Shown here one piece after another: positions 34,190 to 47,928 of a stretch of DNA of 64,000 bases. Both the position numbers and the translations under genes were made by a program. The notes under the pieces are model-generated. The model did not search any database and was not told where the DNA came from. It was given only the letters and a program-made list of their open reading frames with translations. This DNA is from Gentiana macrophylla. Its lineage: Eukaryota > Streptophyta > Magnoliopsida > Gentianales > Gentianaceae. The DNA lies in the NCBI GenBank assembly GCA_026214975.1, contig CM047814.1, positions 20,359,541 through 20,423,540 of the forward strand. The letters are read 5' to 3'. How positions within the stretch are numbered: position 1 is the stretch's first letter; each line of letters starts with the position of its first letter.

Positions 34190-34681
34190 ATTTGTTTTAG
34201 ATATTTATGATTTCACTTTGACAAGAGTCATATCATTGTTGGTTGTTTTATGGAAGACCTTAAGGATATTGTCAGCAAATATGACATGATCTCTAATCTG
34301 GTGGAACTAATCTATTAAGTCAGCTGAGTAAATGTATTCAATTGTGAAAATCAGCTGGTGAATTTTGCTGAGTTTCTTCCGTGTCAGTGGACTGCTGAGT
34401 TCTTGAATACATCTGAGTTCTGCAATCTGGTATGCGTGGTTACATGTTTGGGAAAGTCAGCGGAGCTGAGTTTCATCTGGTGGAGATAGCTGGAGCAGGG
34501 GTCCACATCTGGGGCGCTTATAAGAATTCCAACATTGTCATAATGGCGGCTAGGGTTAGGATTTCAAGGCTATAAATACCCAATGATTGTAATCAATGTT
34601 TGTGAAAAACTCATATATTTTTGTGCATAATAAAATCTCTCATTTTCTGTTCGTGGAACAGTAGGCACAAACAACGAAAAC
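34190..34681 (+). repeat. Copia LTR fragment of the copy A/B family, plus orientation
   Basis: Contains ACATCTGGGGCGCTTATAAG, GGCTAGGGTTAGGATTTC, CTATAAATACCCAATGATTG and TTTGTGCATAATAAAATCTC. These are the plus-strand counterparts of the reverse complement of 4857-5480, diverged by perhaps 30%. It includes the TATA-like CTATAAATA. It is cut at 34681 by the insertion of the next element. The left boundary is approximate. Confidence 0.65.
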
Positions 34682-36598
34682 TGTAGGATGTAATATCACC
34701 GGATGGATCAAGATCCACCCGATTACGCAGCGGAATAAATACCAGATCAAGATCTAAACAAACAAAATACATGAATAATAAATCTAACCTACGAGGGGGT
34801 TAGATTACCAACCTTTTATGGTGCAAAACGCCAAGAACAAAGTCAATCCAATCCGAGCTAGTTGAGAGCTTAGTTGAGAAACCAAAGTCTTCCAACGTGT
34901 GTCTCCGAGCACCACCAGGTGGATGGTGTTTCAAACCGCCAGACCTCCTCAATATGCTACCTTAGAAAACCCGAAGTTTTCTAAAACTCAAACCCAAAGT
35001 ACAATGGCCGAAATCTCTAAGCCAAGTACTTACACTTTGCGTCGAAATTATATGTTCTGATTTGGCTTGGGAGAACTCTCTTTATATAGGAGAGAAATCA
35101 TAGTCTCCAAGGTATTAATTAATTAATACAAAATTAATCAAATTAATCCTTTTCCTTAAAAAGATAAATTTAGAATATTCCTAAATTAATTAGGATATAT
35201 AATGATTTTCTTTTCCTTAAATTATTTAACAAATAAATAATTTAATCACATGTCTTATTATTTATCAAGAAAACAAATTTTCCCAATAATAATAAACAAC
35301 AAATTTCGGCCAAACCCTAAAGGAATAAGGCCACACGAAATTACCATCACATTGGGCCGAGTCCACGAAAAATTTCTTTTCCATGTATTTAATTATCTAG
35401 TCCAACTAAACAATTAATCCACATATCTATTAAACAGTCCAATTCAACTGTTTAATTATAATTGAGGTGAAACGACGAGAAAACGTATATGCTATATTAG
35501 GAGCCACGTCGGAGACCATGGACCCATATTCAGTAGTTACAATAAATTAAATAAAATTATTCGTCTGACCGAACAATATTAATATTCAATCTATTAATTC
35601 CGGGATTACACCATAATAAACCCGAAACTGAACTCTGCCAAATATAGATATAAACTTACACTCAACTATGAGTTATAAGATGTCCACTGATATAATCATT
35701 ACATACGGATAAATCCTCCATAGACTGTTCATTTCGATTCGGGATATCTCCGTAAAACCCTTCTCGAAACATCTTATCATTATTTACCATTAACCCCCTA
35801 GTGATCAATTAGTTCATAACTAATATAATATGAACTGGCGCCATCGATCAGTTTCTAGGATCAACAAATAAGGGAACTGTCTGTCTACTTCCCGAGGGAA
35901 GGAATGGATTTCATATATGTGATAGCACAGACTACTTACTCATCCTAAAATAGAGCCAACGAGAAGCGTTGGACCACATACTACGAAGTGATCCTTACTA
36001 ACACATCAAACCCTACCCTAGTCTAAGCAGTCGTCTGTGATCACCTCAGGATTAAGATTAATCCATATATGATCATCTTGTGATTCAATAATACTTATCG
36101 ATCACGGAATTATATTGAGAACTCAAATCAAATCGGTCCAAATTATGATTATATGATTATCATCATATATAAATGCCCTAAAGTGTTAGTAGCAAATTAA
36201 TCTTTATTAATAAACGCTAAACTAAGATAAGAAGTACATCTCACTAACACCTAAAGTGTTCATTATGTGATTACATAAACGAGGCACGCATTATTAGCAA
36301 ATTAATCTTGAGACCCGTGAGTTTTTTTATAATAAACGCTTTGGACTAAGTTAATTTTAAAGTACATCTCACTAACTCAGAATCCTCTTGTGTATTAGCC
36401 ATACACCGAAATAAAGTTAATGTGATTACATAAACGAGTAATAAAGTTGAGTGAAATGGTTTTATTTTTTTATTTGTAGTTGAAGATTTGTTGTTGAAAG
36501 AATTGTTAATTATAAGCATACATGCATATAATAAGATGAATTATTAATTCTGTCATAAAAACAATTAGATAACTGTCTTTCGGACACTACACCTAACA
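34682..36598 (-). repeat. LTR of a large non-coding copia-derived element
   Basis: 1917 bp from TGTAGGATGTAATATC to CTACACCTAACA, i.e. TG...CA ends. Directly after it, on the minus strand, is a polypurine tract GCAAGTGGGAGAT (plus GAAAGACAGT inside the LTR), so it is the 3' LTR of a minus-strand element. It lies inside the copia LTR fragment at 34190-34681. A second LTR at the 5' side (right) was not found. Confidence 0.7.
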
Positions 36599-39500
36599 AT
36601 CTCCCACTTGCACGAAAGGCAAGTGGATTAATTGTTTTAGAGCACACCCTGTATATCTATATCTACAACATTCTCCCACTTGCTCAAAACAAGTGAGACA
36701 TATCCCCAAGATTCATACCCTCCAAGCGCATCTTAGTGATTCATCCTTCCAAGCACAACCGGAGTGTGCCGCCGCAGGGTAGGTCAGTGACCCGGCGCGT
36801 ACTTAGAATCCGAATACCATGTGACTTGGTACATTGATCAGGTAGGTTGGCGGTTTGAGTCAATCTTTGGGATCGAAACGTCGCCTTTCCATCTAATCCA
36901 GTGGTACAATTTCAATATGCTTATGACCTCTAGTGATTGCAAAATCCTTATGAGCTACCTCTCCAATGTTTTCACAATGAAGTGGTATAGGCTTACTGGA
37001 TAATACTTTATCACATGAGTAAACACTGAGACCGAGATCGATTTAACGACATCCTCAATCTGACCTAAAGCCAGAATCAGTGTTTGCACCTGAATATACT
37101 AGCATATTATTCCTCATTGTCCCGAAGAGACTTGAGGATTCACTAAACATCCCATTTAGTATTCAACCGCAGGTTTAGACAAGCATTCCTGAGAGGTAGG
37201 GTAGACTACATCGTTGAATGTTGCATTCCTCTATGCAAGAACATCTTAACCATTGAGATGGATGAATGGGATTGCCAATTGTTTGTTTTTGAGAATTCGA
37301 GTGAGTCAAATTATTTAGAAAATAGCCCGATGGCATGTTAGCCTCTGACTTCAGATAACACACCCATGTTGTTTCCAACAGTTACAGTGTTACCAAATCT
37401 ACATACTACTTTACTAATATTGATGCCCGGTCTACGAAAAACTTATCAACATGCTGGTCAAGTCCACATATTAAACAATATATGACTTTGAAATGACCTA
37501 GAGGTTTGCTTTAATCCCCAAAGGATATAAGCTATGGCAGGCATCCTGCAAAAGGTTCTTTCTGAATAAATTAAGATACCGTTAGTCATGCAAAAAGGTC
37601 TTAGGGTATCTCCTTATTTTCTGCTTTGTAACGAATCTGTCATTTGTTCTTAGCTAAAACCCTTCTGTTCTGAATGAGTTCAGATTCCGTTGTTCGACAA
37701 GGAAGTCTTAGGAATCACCCTTATTTCCCGCTTACTGACGAAATCAAGCAAGACTGAGTGTTGAGAGAGATCACGGTCTGGTTAACTCTCTACCTTTTAG
37801 TGAATCACCCATAAATTACTCAGCTTTGCGTTGAAAGTTAAACTTTCCTATTCATTCGACTCTTCTCCGTGTAGTTCCAATTACTCCCACTGGGCCTGAG
37901 ATACTCAGGTTGTTCTACAAGAGTTTCAACAGAACTGGAGTATCAAACTCCATTCAAAGGGTTATGGCTTTTAAACCAACCTCTATGATCGTGGATCCTA
38001 TACAAATTACGAAGGACTATAGGTCATCAATCTACCCTATAGACCGTAAGGTCCCGCAATGGGTAATGGACAAACCATACTCCCACTGCGTTCGGGGTGG
38101 GTTGATATACTGATCTAGTTTAGTAGTTTTTATTAGTGTTATCACCAACTGCCGGTGTTGGATGTGGACTGAACAAATCAGTTAGTAACATCTTGAGTAC
38201 AAATACTTCAAGATCCAAAGTCGTGATTTATAGACTCTATCGACCGAGTTTGACAAAGATAACCGCCATTCTCTCGATCTTTCGAGTTTTATAATCAACC
38301 TTTACTCAATGTATTAAGATATTTCACGCTCTGAACGTGTACGCAAAATTTCCAGTCCTACCTTCAAGCACTAAGTGCTAAATGTCTATATTTACGGAAG
38401 TGGGGTGGACCGAATTCACTCCGTATCCACAAATGTGTATGCATCTTCTAGATAGACTTCTCGGTTTCACATGATAATGTAAGCCGTTATTTTTGCAACT
38501 AATATCTTAAATGAGTTAAGCAGTGTATCATAGCACATCAATAACCATAAAAGGCAAATTTATGGTGTATCTCTTAGTGAAACCATTCCACTAGGAGTTA
38601 GGCCGAGCATCAGTCCTGAAAACTATGCAAAAGCCTATACTTGAGTATGGATTACCCTATCTCTGGTGAAATCAGAGATTCCTCCTAATATTTTGGATAA
38701 ACTTATTGGAGTTTCGAGTAGTTGTCAGACTAGATGTCACTACTTGAAAAAGCTCCTACTAGCTTGTATCTTTCATATGACCCCAAAGGTCGATATGAAC
38801 AAGCTATGTAACTTCTTTAAATCTATTACCCTTTCCCGATTGAAAGGAAACTTAGGAATTGTTCCTTTGAGACAGGGTTCCTTTGACTAGGAGATAGGAA
38901 TCACCCTAAGCTAGTCTGCAGATCTTGTCGTTAGGGAATATGCACTAATTAATAGTATATAAAGAAGTGTTTATCTAAATACGGAAACCATTTGCGCTTA
39001 TATTGTTTAAGATGTGTTACATATACCTATTCAGCATTTCTTAGTGATTCTGACTTTATCGAACAAAAGTCCGAGTCTTGGGTTCGTGCTACGAATGTTA
39101 TATTTATCGTCAATATATAAGACAAACAAATTATCCTATTGAAAATGAATATGTTTGTTCCAACGAATCCGAAAACAGAAAATGAATTTTCTGTGATACT
39201 CAAGAATTGAACGAGATTCATTTCCTTATATCACTCTCACTAGTCTATCTGAAATAACTGTCCGTTGTCTATTTTATTTATAGTTTAATGCAAAGCTACC
39301 TAGTTCTTACAAAGAACTTGGCTTTTGAGAAAATTGCTAAGGATGCATTGGTCAGTGATCCGAATCACTTTCCTTATCCTCTAATTTCCAATTTATTAAT
39401 TTTCCGGTTTAGCCTTAAAACTACTTAGCTTAGATGACTAACACATATAAACATTCTTTCCCATTCTCGACTTTCCTTAAATGGAAACAGTCTTGAACTA

Positions 39501-39604
39501 GCAGTTCGTTTGAGTAGACACTACTCTTGAACGTGGGATGTCTAATGATAGTGTTACTAGCTTGGACTATTCGATTTTTCTAATCGACAAATCATAAGAG
39601 CAAA

Positions 39605-39830
39605 GCTCCCACTAGTTTATCGGTTCCAAATACCGTCTAACTAGCTTACACTTTGTATTTATGATTTTTCAAAGATTAGAACATCACCTAGAACTAAGCT
39701 CCTACTAGTTTATCGCCCAAATACTTGCCTAACTAGCAATGCTTGTGTTTATGATGTTTCAAAGATTATAAAATCTCCAGAACTAAGCTCCCACTAGTTT
39801 ATCAGTTCCAAATACTGTCTAACTAGTAAC
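39605..39830. repeat. Direct repeats 'gctcccactagtttatc', split by the Athila insertion
   Basis: Units begin at 39605, 39698 and 39787, spaced 93 and 89 bp, with a fourth at 49214 beyond the Athila element. The core is GCTCCCACTAG, TTATCGGTTCCAAATACCG, TCTAACTAGC. The insertion separated the fourth unit from the other three. Confidence 0.75.
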
Positions 39831-39888
39831 GCTTTATTCTTGTTTTTCCAATGAATGGAAAAAACTCTTGTGCAGTCTATTACACATT

Positions 39889-42239
39889 TGATGAGAGATA
39901 AATTTATGATCATTATTACGACATTTTACTCCAATATTGATACCATTTTGAGCATTATTGTATCAAATCAAGTCAAAATTACTAAGTTTTATTCAAATGT
40001 ATAAGTAGTAGTTATTATATATATTATCGTATTTTTATAAGTATTTTTATTAGTTTTTGTATCGGTTTAAGTAACGAGTGTCGTGTGTCGGATTTACGCT
40101 TTGGTATTTTGGTGGTTCATTGCGGGATTATATATTGACCAAGATTCCACGTAACGACATGTTTTGAGCCTAAAAGATGTGTTTAGAGGGTTAGAAGAAG
40201 GTGCCACAAGTTTATAAGTTCAACGGAGCAAATTTTCTAAGTACTTAAATCGTTACATATTTTCGACGGAGATTTGACCCAGCTTAAAGGCATTTTAAGG
40301 GGATGACTTCTTAATGAAAGTTGTAGATCTTCACATAAGCTTTCCAACGCACTTTGAATTACGTCAATTGGAGGTCTACAACTCAAGTTATGGTCAATTG
40401 ACTAATCAATTCGGATTAGTAGAAATCCCGTAAAAGACACAACATACGAATGGCTCATCAAAACGACATTTTATGAAGAAGTTTCCTTCATAAAAGTTGT
40501 ATATCTTCAAGAAAGATTTCCAATGGATTTTGAATCAAGTCAATCGGACTTCTACAACTCAAATGGTGGTCAAGTGGCTAATTGATTTGTATTAAGGAAA
40601 ATGTCGCAAAACGACACGTAATGGGAATGGCCCATCAAAAAGGCATTTTCTGAAGAAGAGTCCTTCATGAAAGTTGAAGAATTTTCCGAGAGCTTAATTT
40701 TGACGTTTGAATCATAATTTTTGGAGGTCTACAACTCAAGATATGAATTTTAGAAGTTTTAGAAGGATCTAGAATTGATCACCACCGGATCGATCCGGCA
40801 CCAATCCGGATCGATCCGGCCTCCCCATTTTGCTATATAAACAGAGCCTCAGAAACAGAGAATGCTGCCCCTTTCTTTCCCATTTCTTTCTTCTCTCGTC
40901 CCCCTGCTCTTTCTTTTTATTTTTTTTGATGATCATATATATATATATACATATATGATATATATATATATATATATACACACACCCTTCATGTATATAT
41001 ATATATTCTATATATGAATATATATGTGATAGATCTATATATATATATATATATATATAGATCTAGATCTAGATCTCGTTTTCATCTCGCTTTTTTTTAA
41101 TTTTCTTTTGGGCTGTAAGTATATACATATATATGTCTAAGTATGTATGTATATATGTTTTTCACATATATAAAATAAAATGGTTATAGTATCGTTGTAA
41201 TGGCGGAATAATTATCGAAGATTGTTGATTTGAAGCTTTGGCATGTTAGATCCGTGGAAACGAATTTTGATTCGATAGTCATAACCCGATAATATATTCT
41301 AAAATTGTTATGTTTGTTATTTCTATTTCTATTTATATATGATATTAAACTAAAAATATATCTAGCCAAGATATGAATCAATTAGTTAATCTTTTGGTAA
41401 AATGAATGATCGACTCGTAATAATGATTAAAATCAATTATGATGAATCTCTTTCTTTCTGCGCTTAATGAAACGTTAAAATTGGAAGACCGGAGGGTAAA
41501 ATTGGCCGAGTGAAAACGTGACAACGGAACCCAGTTTCCTACCCGGGGGCAGATTTGTCCTAAAAGATAAATTTTATTGACATTTGTACTTTCGAGATCG
41601 TAATAATGTTAAATCATCGCTTTAATTGAAACTTAAACCGAAAAGTTGAATCGTCCGGCTTTGACAACCGGAGCCTTTTAAATAAAATTGACCGCTTGAC
41701 GAACGGAATGACTCCTTTTTATCTAAAGGTAGATTTGTACTGGGACCGCTCGTAAAAACCGTAATGAGCTTGTGGACCTTGGGTGATGCAATGGACATTT
41801 GACAATTTCATACGCCGTGTGAGGAGGAGTTGTCTAGCTTAGAGTACACCGATTCATACATAATTTACACCTTGAATAAAGGAAGATCTGTCTCATTTAT
41901 TTCTACTAAAAGATATTGATTCAGTAAAGTATTCTTGGCTAGATCCAAAAATATATCTATATATTATATTAGTATTTATTTGTTTTATTTTCTGTTTTAA
42001 TAACATCTAACTCTAACATTACTAACTAATCTAACTGATCTAACATAATCTAACCCGAGGAAAATGATAAACCTGCGACTTAGATCGAAAGTTAATAATA
42101 GCTTCTTGGTGTTTAACCCCACTTAAAAGAGTTACCATGTTTTCCCGAGAATACGACTTCGACTCACCGACTAGCACTACAATTTGACCCGGTACATCGC
42201 TGCCGGTTAGGATCTGTATAGCCTAGAAAAGGTCCGTCA
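39889..42239 (+). repeat. 5' LTR of the Athila-type element
   Basis: 2351 bp, starts TGATGAGAGATAAATTTATG and ends GAAAAGGTCCGTCA. Holds about 2.5 copies of a 177-bp tandem unit (40300-40741) and a TA-rich tract at 40935-41065. 40785-40830 contains the paired GGATCGATCCGGC words, next to a TATA-like CTATATAAAC at 40834. Confidence 0.95.
40300..40741 (+). repeat. 177-bp tandem repeat inside the LTR, about 2.5 copies
   Basis: The phrase 'ttcat(a/g)aaagttg' recurs at 40311, 40487 and 40664, giving periods of 176 and 177. Units share AAGTCAATCGGACTTCTACA-type sequence and GGTCTACAACTCAA. The same block recurs in the 3' LTR from 47217. Confidence 0.85.
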
Positions 42240-42245
42240 AGATTT

Positions 42246-42261
42246 TGGCGCCGTTGCCGGG
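42246..42261 (+). promoter_or_regulatory. Primer-binding site, Athila-type element (tRNA-Asp)
   Basis: TGGCGCCGTTGCCGGG, the complement of the 3' end of plant tRNA-Asp, seven bases inside the 5' LTR. This primer choice is typical of the Athila lineage. Confidence 0.9.
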
Positions 42262-42752
42262 AAAACGTCGCTAATTTCTTTCTTTGTGTCTAGGGTTACT
42301 ACTTGTATTAGCTCAAAATTCTCGAGAATAAGTCAACACTCTTCTTATCACATTTCTATTTTTATTTTCCGTTGGTATCTACCTTCTTTAGTTACCAATT
42401 TTCTTCTTCTACCAAATTCGAGTTATTTTCTATTTTCGATAGTAGAAAAGTAAACGTGGTCATAATAAATTAGGATAAGTCAATACATTTCTCAATCTCA
42501 TTTGTATTTTTATTTTCATTGGTACCTACCTATTTGGTAAGATATCAATTTTTTTATAAAAATACTCGATAAATACCGAGTGGCTTCGTAATTACCGAGA
42601 GAGAGAAAAAAACCGAAAAAAAAACTACTCGGTAAATATCGAGTGGATTCGTAATTACCGAGGAGAAAAAAATGTGGTTTTTTTATCGATTTTGTGTTAT
42701 TTTCTATTCGATATTTTCTATTCCACAAGAATTGTCAAATCGAGTTACTTAA

Positions 42753-43778
42753 ATGGCCGAAACCGTTAGTGAAACACTGAACAAGGGATTGCTCATGCTC
42801 GAGGGTATGGCCAAAACCTTAATCGAAATTTACCTCAACCTAATAACCGAATCGTAATAATAGAAATAATCGAAATCGAATAAGCATAATCGTAATAATC
42901 AAACCACCCCTAACCCGAGACCTATATGTGATCAGACCGTAAGAAGGTACCAGATTAATAATCCAATTCGTTTACCCAATAAAGGAGCAAATAATTTCGA
43001 AATAAAATCTCATCTTTTTGGTTTAATTGACACAAGAGCCCAATTTCTAGGAGAAGATGATGAGGATCCACATCATCACCTCTATCTTTTCGAAGAATTG
43101 TGTAATACAGCCAAAAGTCATGGTGCTCATCGGGAATTAACGAGGATGTCTATGTTTCCTTTTTCTTTAAAAGGAAGAGCACGAGATTGGTTTTTGTCAC
43201 TTCCACATCATTCATTGACTAGTTGGGAGGAGATTCAATCCGAGTTTTTAAAGCAGTATTTTACTCCTGGTAGAAAATTGGAATTAATAGTCGAAATTGC
43301 CAACTTTAGACAAGGATCTGAAGAAACGTTTGAGAATGCTTGGGAAAGATTTAAAAAGTTATTAAGAGCTTGTCCCGATCATGGTTATTCCTTAGATATG
43401 CAAATTCAACTTTTCTGTCGTAAATTAAGAAAAGACTCACGTGCAGATGTAGATCATGCATGTGGTGGTTCGTTAATGATGAGTGAAGCTCAAATAGTTT
43501 ACGATGCTATAGAAAAGATTTCCAAAAATAATCGTATGTGGGAAACCGGTTCTAGCACAAGAAAAGTAGCCTTTGCAGGAGAATGTACATCGAATGCAGA
43601 AGTTCTTGCACACTTGGAGAATTTGAGTAGGAAATTTGACGGCTTATTAGCCAGTAAAAATGTAAACTCAGAAAATATCATACCAAATGACTACTCAAGT
43701 CATGATAATGTGTCATTAGGGATGGAAGAACCAAAAGGATATTCAGGGGGAAAATGTGAGTTTTTGCAACAAAGATAG
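42753..43778 (+). pseudogene. Athila-type gag
   Basis: Gag of a Ty3/gypsy element; it would form the particle. The apparent start is ATG 42753 (MAETVSETLNKGLLMLEGMA), but this piece stops at 42855-42860 and the following region reads in a different phase until 43000. From about 43000 the frame runs uninterrupted: FGLIDTRAQFLGEDDEDPHH, RMSMFPFSLKGRARDWFLSL, TSWEEIQSEFLKQYFTPGRK, FENAWERFKKLLRACPDHG and then ends 43778. These are the Retrotrans_gag signature motifs as found in Athila (cf. 'FPFSL..A.DWL'). No zinc knuckle was seen. At least one lesion near 42855 breaks the start. Confidence 0.8.
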
Positions 43779-43789
43779 GAATTTGAACA

Positions 43790-44050
43790 ATGCATATTCA
43801 AACTCGCTTTAATGCTATTGTAAGAGATCACCCTACTTTTCGTTGGTCCGAAAACCCTAGTAAGCAAGGACAACCACCGTATCCAGTTCAATATAAGAAT
43901 CCATATACTAATAAGGTTTATCAAGGAGATACCTCGAATCAGAATCTACAATCATTACCTAGATCGTATCCACAATATACCACTCAAAGCATACCAGAAA
44001 CTCAGAGTTCAACTCAACCTCAAGCCGAGTTGATAAATGGGAGAAATTAA
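43790..44050 (+). pseudogene. Gag tail relic
   Basis: Frame reading RFNAIVRDHPTFRWSENPSK and PQAELINGRN. It resembles the proline/glutamine-rich end of Athila gag (HPNFSWS-like motif). It is in a different frame from 43098-43778 and separated from it by a stop. Confidence 0.6.
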
Positions 44051-44312
44051 TCGAAAATCATGGGTATGATGTCAACTCAAGCTCAAAATATGGAAACCAT
44101 GATGACTTCTATAGAGTACAAATACTAAGGATATGAGTACGTTGAAAACATCTATAAGTGGACATGATACCGAATGAGAATTGTAGAAGCTTCATTACGG
44201 AATCTGGAATATCACTTGAGTAGAGAAGTAGAACGTAAAACAAGAAACCCTCGTAAGGATTGCCAAGTAATATCGAAAGAAATCTGAGGGGTAAATGTCA
44301 TTATTACCGTAA

Positions 44313-44801
44313 GTGGAAGGATCTCATGGAAGTAATGGATTAGAAAATTTCGGGAATAATGAAGTAGATGATGATTTAGAAGGTAAATATAAGAAGAATA
44401 TGGAATCTAAAGGGCCATTTCAAAACGAACCTTATCCGGCTCACCCCAAATTCATCTCGATTCAATCTAATAAGGCATCACCATATCCAGTGCATATTTT
44501 GAAGAAAAAGGTACTGAATGATGACACACAATGTCCTCAAAAGGCACAATCATTCAAGGAAGCTTTACCATCTTCGTTTAACGATGAGAAGTATGCATGT
44601 TTTCTCGACACTTTTCGGTGCTTAAATATTAATATCCCTTTCATCGATGTTTGTAAGGGAGAGTTTAGTTTGGGAGTTAATCATGAGAGCGTTGTCTTCA
44701 ACATTTACATTTCATTGAAATATCCATGCATTACACTAGAATCTAGTTCTTGTGTAGACACTTTGTGTCCCCTTGTTGTGGATTGTACTAACACGCAGTA
44801 A
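44313..44801 (+). pseudogene. Protease-region relic with internal deletion
   Basis: This frame runs FKEALPSSFNDEKYACFLDT, then FRCLNINIPFIDVCKGEFSL and GVNHESVVFNIYISLKYPC. In Athila polyproteins the first part (KFLDTFKKLNINIPF) lies before the aspartic protease and the last part (LIDV.KGEL.LRV...VTFNV...MKYP) lies after it. Here they are fused at NINIPF/IDVCKGE, so the protease core with its catalytic aspartate is missing. The frame ends in a stop at 44799-44801, before any RT. Confidence 0.7.
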
Positions 44802-46794
44802 TTGAAGAAGATGACTTCAAAGAATAATGTGAAAGCTCGCAAACCGAAAGCTCGAAAATCAAAGGAAAAGTTCAAGAATCGTGTGGATTGGTGGAAATTG
44901 TCTAACCTCTGTTGGAAACCAAGATTGAAGAAGGATGCGGGCGTGAGGATGACCCACCACCAAAGCCTTAAAAATCAAGCACGGTAAAGTCCGGCTATAG
45001 ACTATAAATGTAGTCAATGACGGGTACTATCCTTCCTTTTACTCCTTAAGCATTTATTTTTAGTGGATTATGTGCTTAATTGTTACGTGCTTTTGTGAGT
45101 AATTGTTAAAAGTATCCCGCTTTGTTTAGTATATTATATTAGTTAATCATTATCATTTTGGTCGAGCAAACGACGTTAACTAAAAGCGCTACCGGAGGCA
45201 ACCCGTAAAATGTTAAATATAATAATTACTCATACTTTGGATGATACTTTGGTAATACTTCGATTGATTTTCATTTTGTTTCACCAAGTCTTAGGATGAA
45301 TGTTTGAATGACATTAAACGGAACGATTAGGTGGTTATCCGAAAATCCCGATGGAGAAAAAGAGAAAAAATTCAAATGCATCATTTCTTAGACTTAGGTT
45401 GTTAGAACAATTTGAAATAACCCTTGAGGATCTGGGTATAAAAGACTCAGAGTTAATACTTGTCACATATTTCATATCATGATCTAGTCTGTTTTAAATT
45501 TCAAAAATAATGTGTGACATGTATTAGTTCAACTATCGTGGAATATTGTGTGTTTTAAATCAATAAAAGTTTATGTGGTATGTTTATCTACCTTTTTGCA
45601 TTACAATCACACACTCCACACACTTTTATTTCATTTGCACACACAACGGTCATAACTTTGACCCACCCACCCACCCTTTTTTATCATCCGAGTATTTGTT
45701 TTGACTTGTTTTAGTGCACCATTGCTTTCCCAACAACTTATTTACACTCACTTTACATTGAGGACAATGTAAGTTCGTAAGTGGGGAGTGGAGTCGTTGG
45801 TCTAGCAATGGCATTAATGTTTATTTTGTATCAATAAATCTCTTAGTTTTCGATCTTTTTCAACATTATTTAGTTGATTAAAATAAATCAGATAAGGTAT
45901 ATATTTCATGGATTTGAAGATATAATGATCAATTTGGATGTGTATAACCAATGTGAACCGTAAGTGCATTGTAATTCCAAATATATTTGTGTAACATGAA
46001 TTCATTGTTCACGTAAGCCTTTGATATTGAAGCGAAAATTTTAAATCAGATCCATTCAAGATCCTAGTGGTTATTCTAGATAATAACAGTAACTTAGTAC
46101 CTAACTTTTGAACGTGTACTGTGAATATCTGAAGGTTTGAATGTGATAGAAAGGATATAAGTTAAGTGGAATAAAAAGAAAAATACCAAAATAAGATGAA
46201 ATATTTATATGTCGGTTGTAGCTACCAATGATTTGAGTGCAGTAGGGTGTTATCACGAAACGTCCTATATCACTATGAGGTTTAAAAGCTCCCGACTGCC
46301 TGATGATAGTAGTCCAGCTAGGGTGTTATCACGAAACATCCTATTGCTGGGAATGAGGGCATATGCTACACATGTGAAATTAAGTTCATCAAAAGAAAAA
46401 AAGAAAAAAAAAAAAGGTTGAAAACTTAGCTATCTTCTGACTATCCCCAGTATAAACTGAATGATATGCTTTAGGGATTATCCTAATAAGTACACGGGAG
46501 AACTTTGTGAGGAATCATTACTTACTATACCTAGAAAAGTCATTAGTAATCATCTGAATGGATATTTGTGCGTTTGCTTGAATTATTCAAGAGAGGATAG
46601 TGGAAATAGAAAAGGCTTGTCACACACACACTGTTATACATTTATATTGAGGTTAACGCCTTGGTTGTAATTCTATCACGGTTGCAACATCTCGGTTGTT
46701 TCTTATACCTTATATCTTCATGAATTTATCTCTCATTCATTTTGTTTTATCGCTTGTTTTGATCGAGGACGACCAAAAGCTAAGTAGGGGGTTG
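44802..46794 (+). other. 3' non-coding region of the Athila-type element
   Basis: No RT or integrase. The region has an Athila-typical motif ACATTGAGGACAATGTAAGTT near 45756, direct repeats GGGTGTTATCACGAAAC at 46244 and 46321 (77 bp apart) and a polypurine tract AAGTAGGGGG at 46782-46791 just before the 3' LTR. The lysine-rich frame 44802-44987 and 46209-46421 have no recognised domain. Confidence 0.7.
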
Positions 46795-47856
46795 TGATGA
46801 GAGATAAATTTATGATCATTATTACGACATTTTACTCCAATATTGATACCATTTTGAGCATTATTGTATCAAATCAAGTCAAAATTACTAAGTTTTATTC
46901 AAATGTATAAGTAGTAGTTATTATATATATTATCGTATTTTTATAAGTATTTTTATTAGTTTTTGTATCGGTTTAGTAACCGGAGTGTCGTGTCGGATTT
47001 ACGTTTGGTATTTTGGTGGTTCATTGCAGGATTATATATTGACCAAGATTCCACGTAACGACATGTTTTGAGCCTAAAAGATGTGTTTAGAGGGTTAGAA
47101 GAAGGTGTCACAAGTTTATAAGTTCAACGGAGCAAATTTTCTAAGTACTTAAATCGTTACATATTTTCGACGGAGATTTGACCCAGCTTAGAGGCATTTT
47201 AAGGGGATGACTTCTTAATGAAAGTTGTAGATCTTCACATAAGCTTTCCAACGCACTTTGAATTACGTCAATTGGAGGTCTACAACTCAAGTTATGGTCA
47301 ATTGACTAATCAATTCGGATTAGTAGAAATCCCGTAAAAGACACAACATACGAATGGCTCATCAAAACGACATTTTATGAAGAAGTTTCCTTCATAAAAG
47401 TTGTATATCTTCAAGAAAGATTTCCAATGGATTTTGAATCAAGTCAATCGGACTTCTACAACTCAAATGGTGGTCAAGTGGCTAATTGATTTGTATTAAG
47501 GAAAATGTCGCAAAACGACACGTAATGGGAATGGCCCATCAAAAAGGCATTTTCTGAAGAAGAGTCCTTCATGAAAGTTGAAGAATTTTCCGAGAGCTTA
47601 ATTTTGACGTTTGAATCATAATTTTTGGAGGTCTACAACTCAAGATATGAATTTTAGAAGTTTTAGAAGGATCTAGAATTGATCACCACCGGATCGATCC
47701 GGCACCAATCCGGATCGATCCGGCCTCCCCATTTTTCTATATAAACAGAGCCTCAGAAACAGAGAATGCTGCCCCTTTCTTTCCCATTTCTTTCTTCTCT
47801 CGTCCCCCTGCTCTTTCTTTTTATTTTTTTGATGATCATATATATATATACATATA

Positions 47857-47928
<72 letters not shown>

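Noticed and set aside
37910..38113. 67-residue plus frame (FYKSFNRTGVS...)
   Set aside because: Lies in the non-coding internal region of the large element; no homology recognised.
40920..41065. CRISPR-like or satellite array from TA repeats
   Set aside because: Simple TATA dinucleotide tracts inside an LTR; not an array of spaced repeats.
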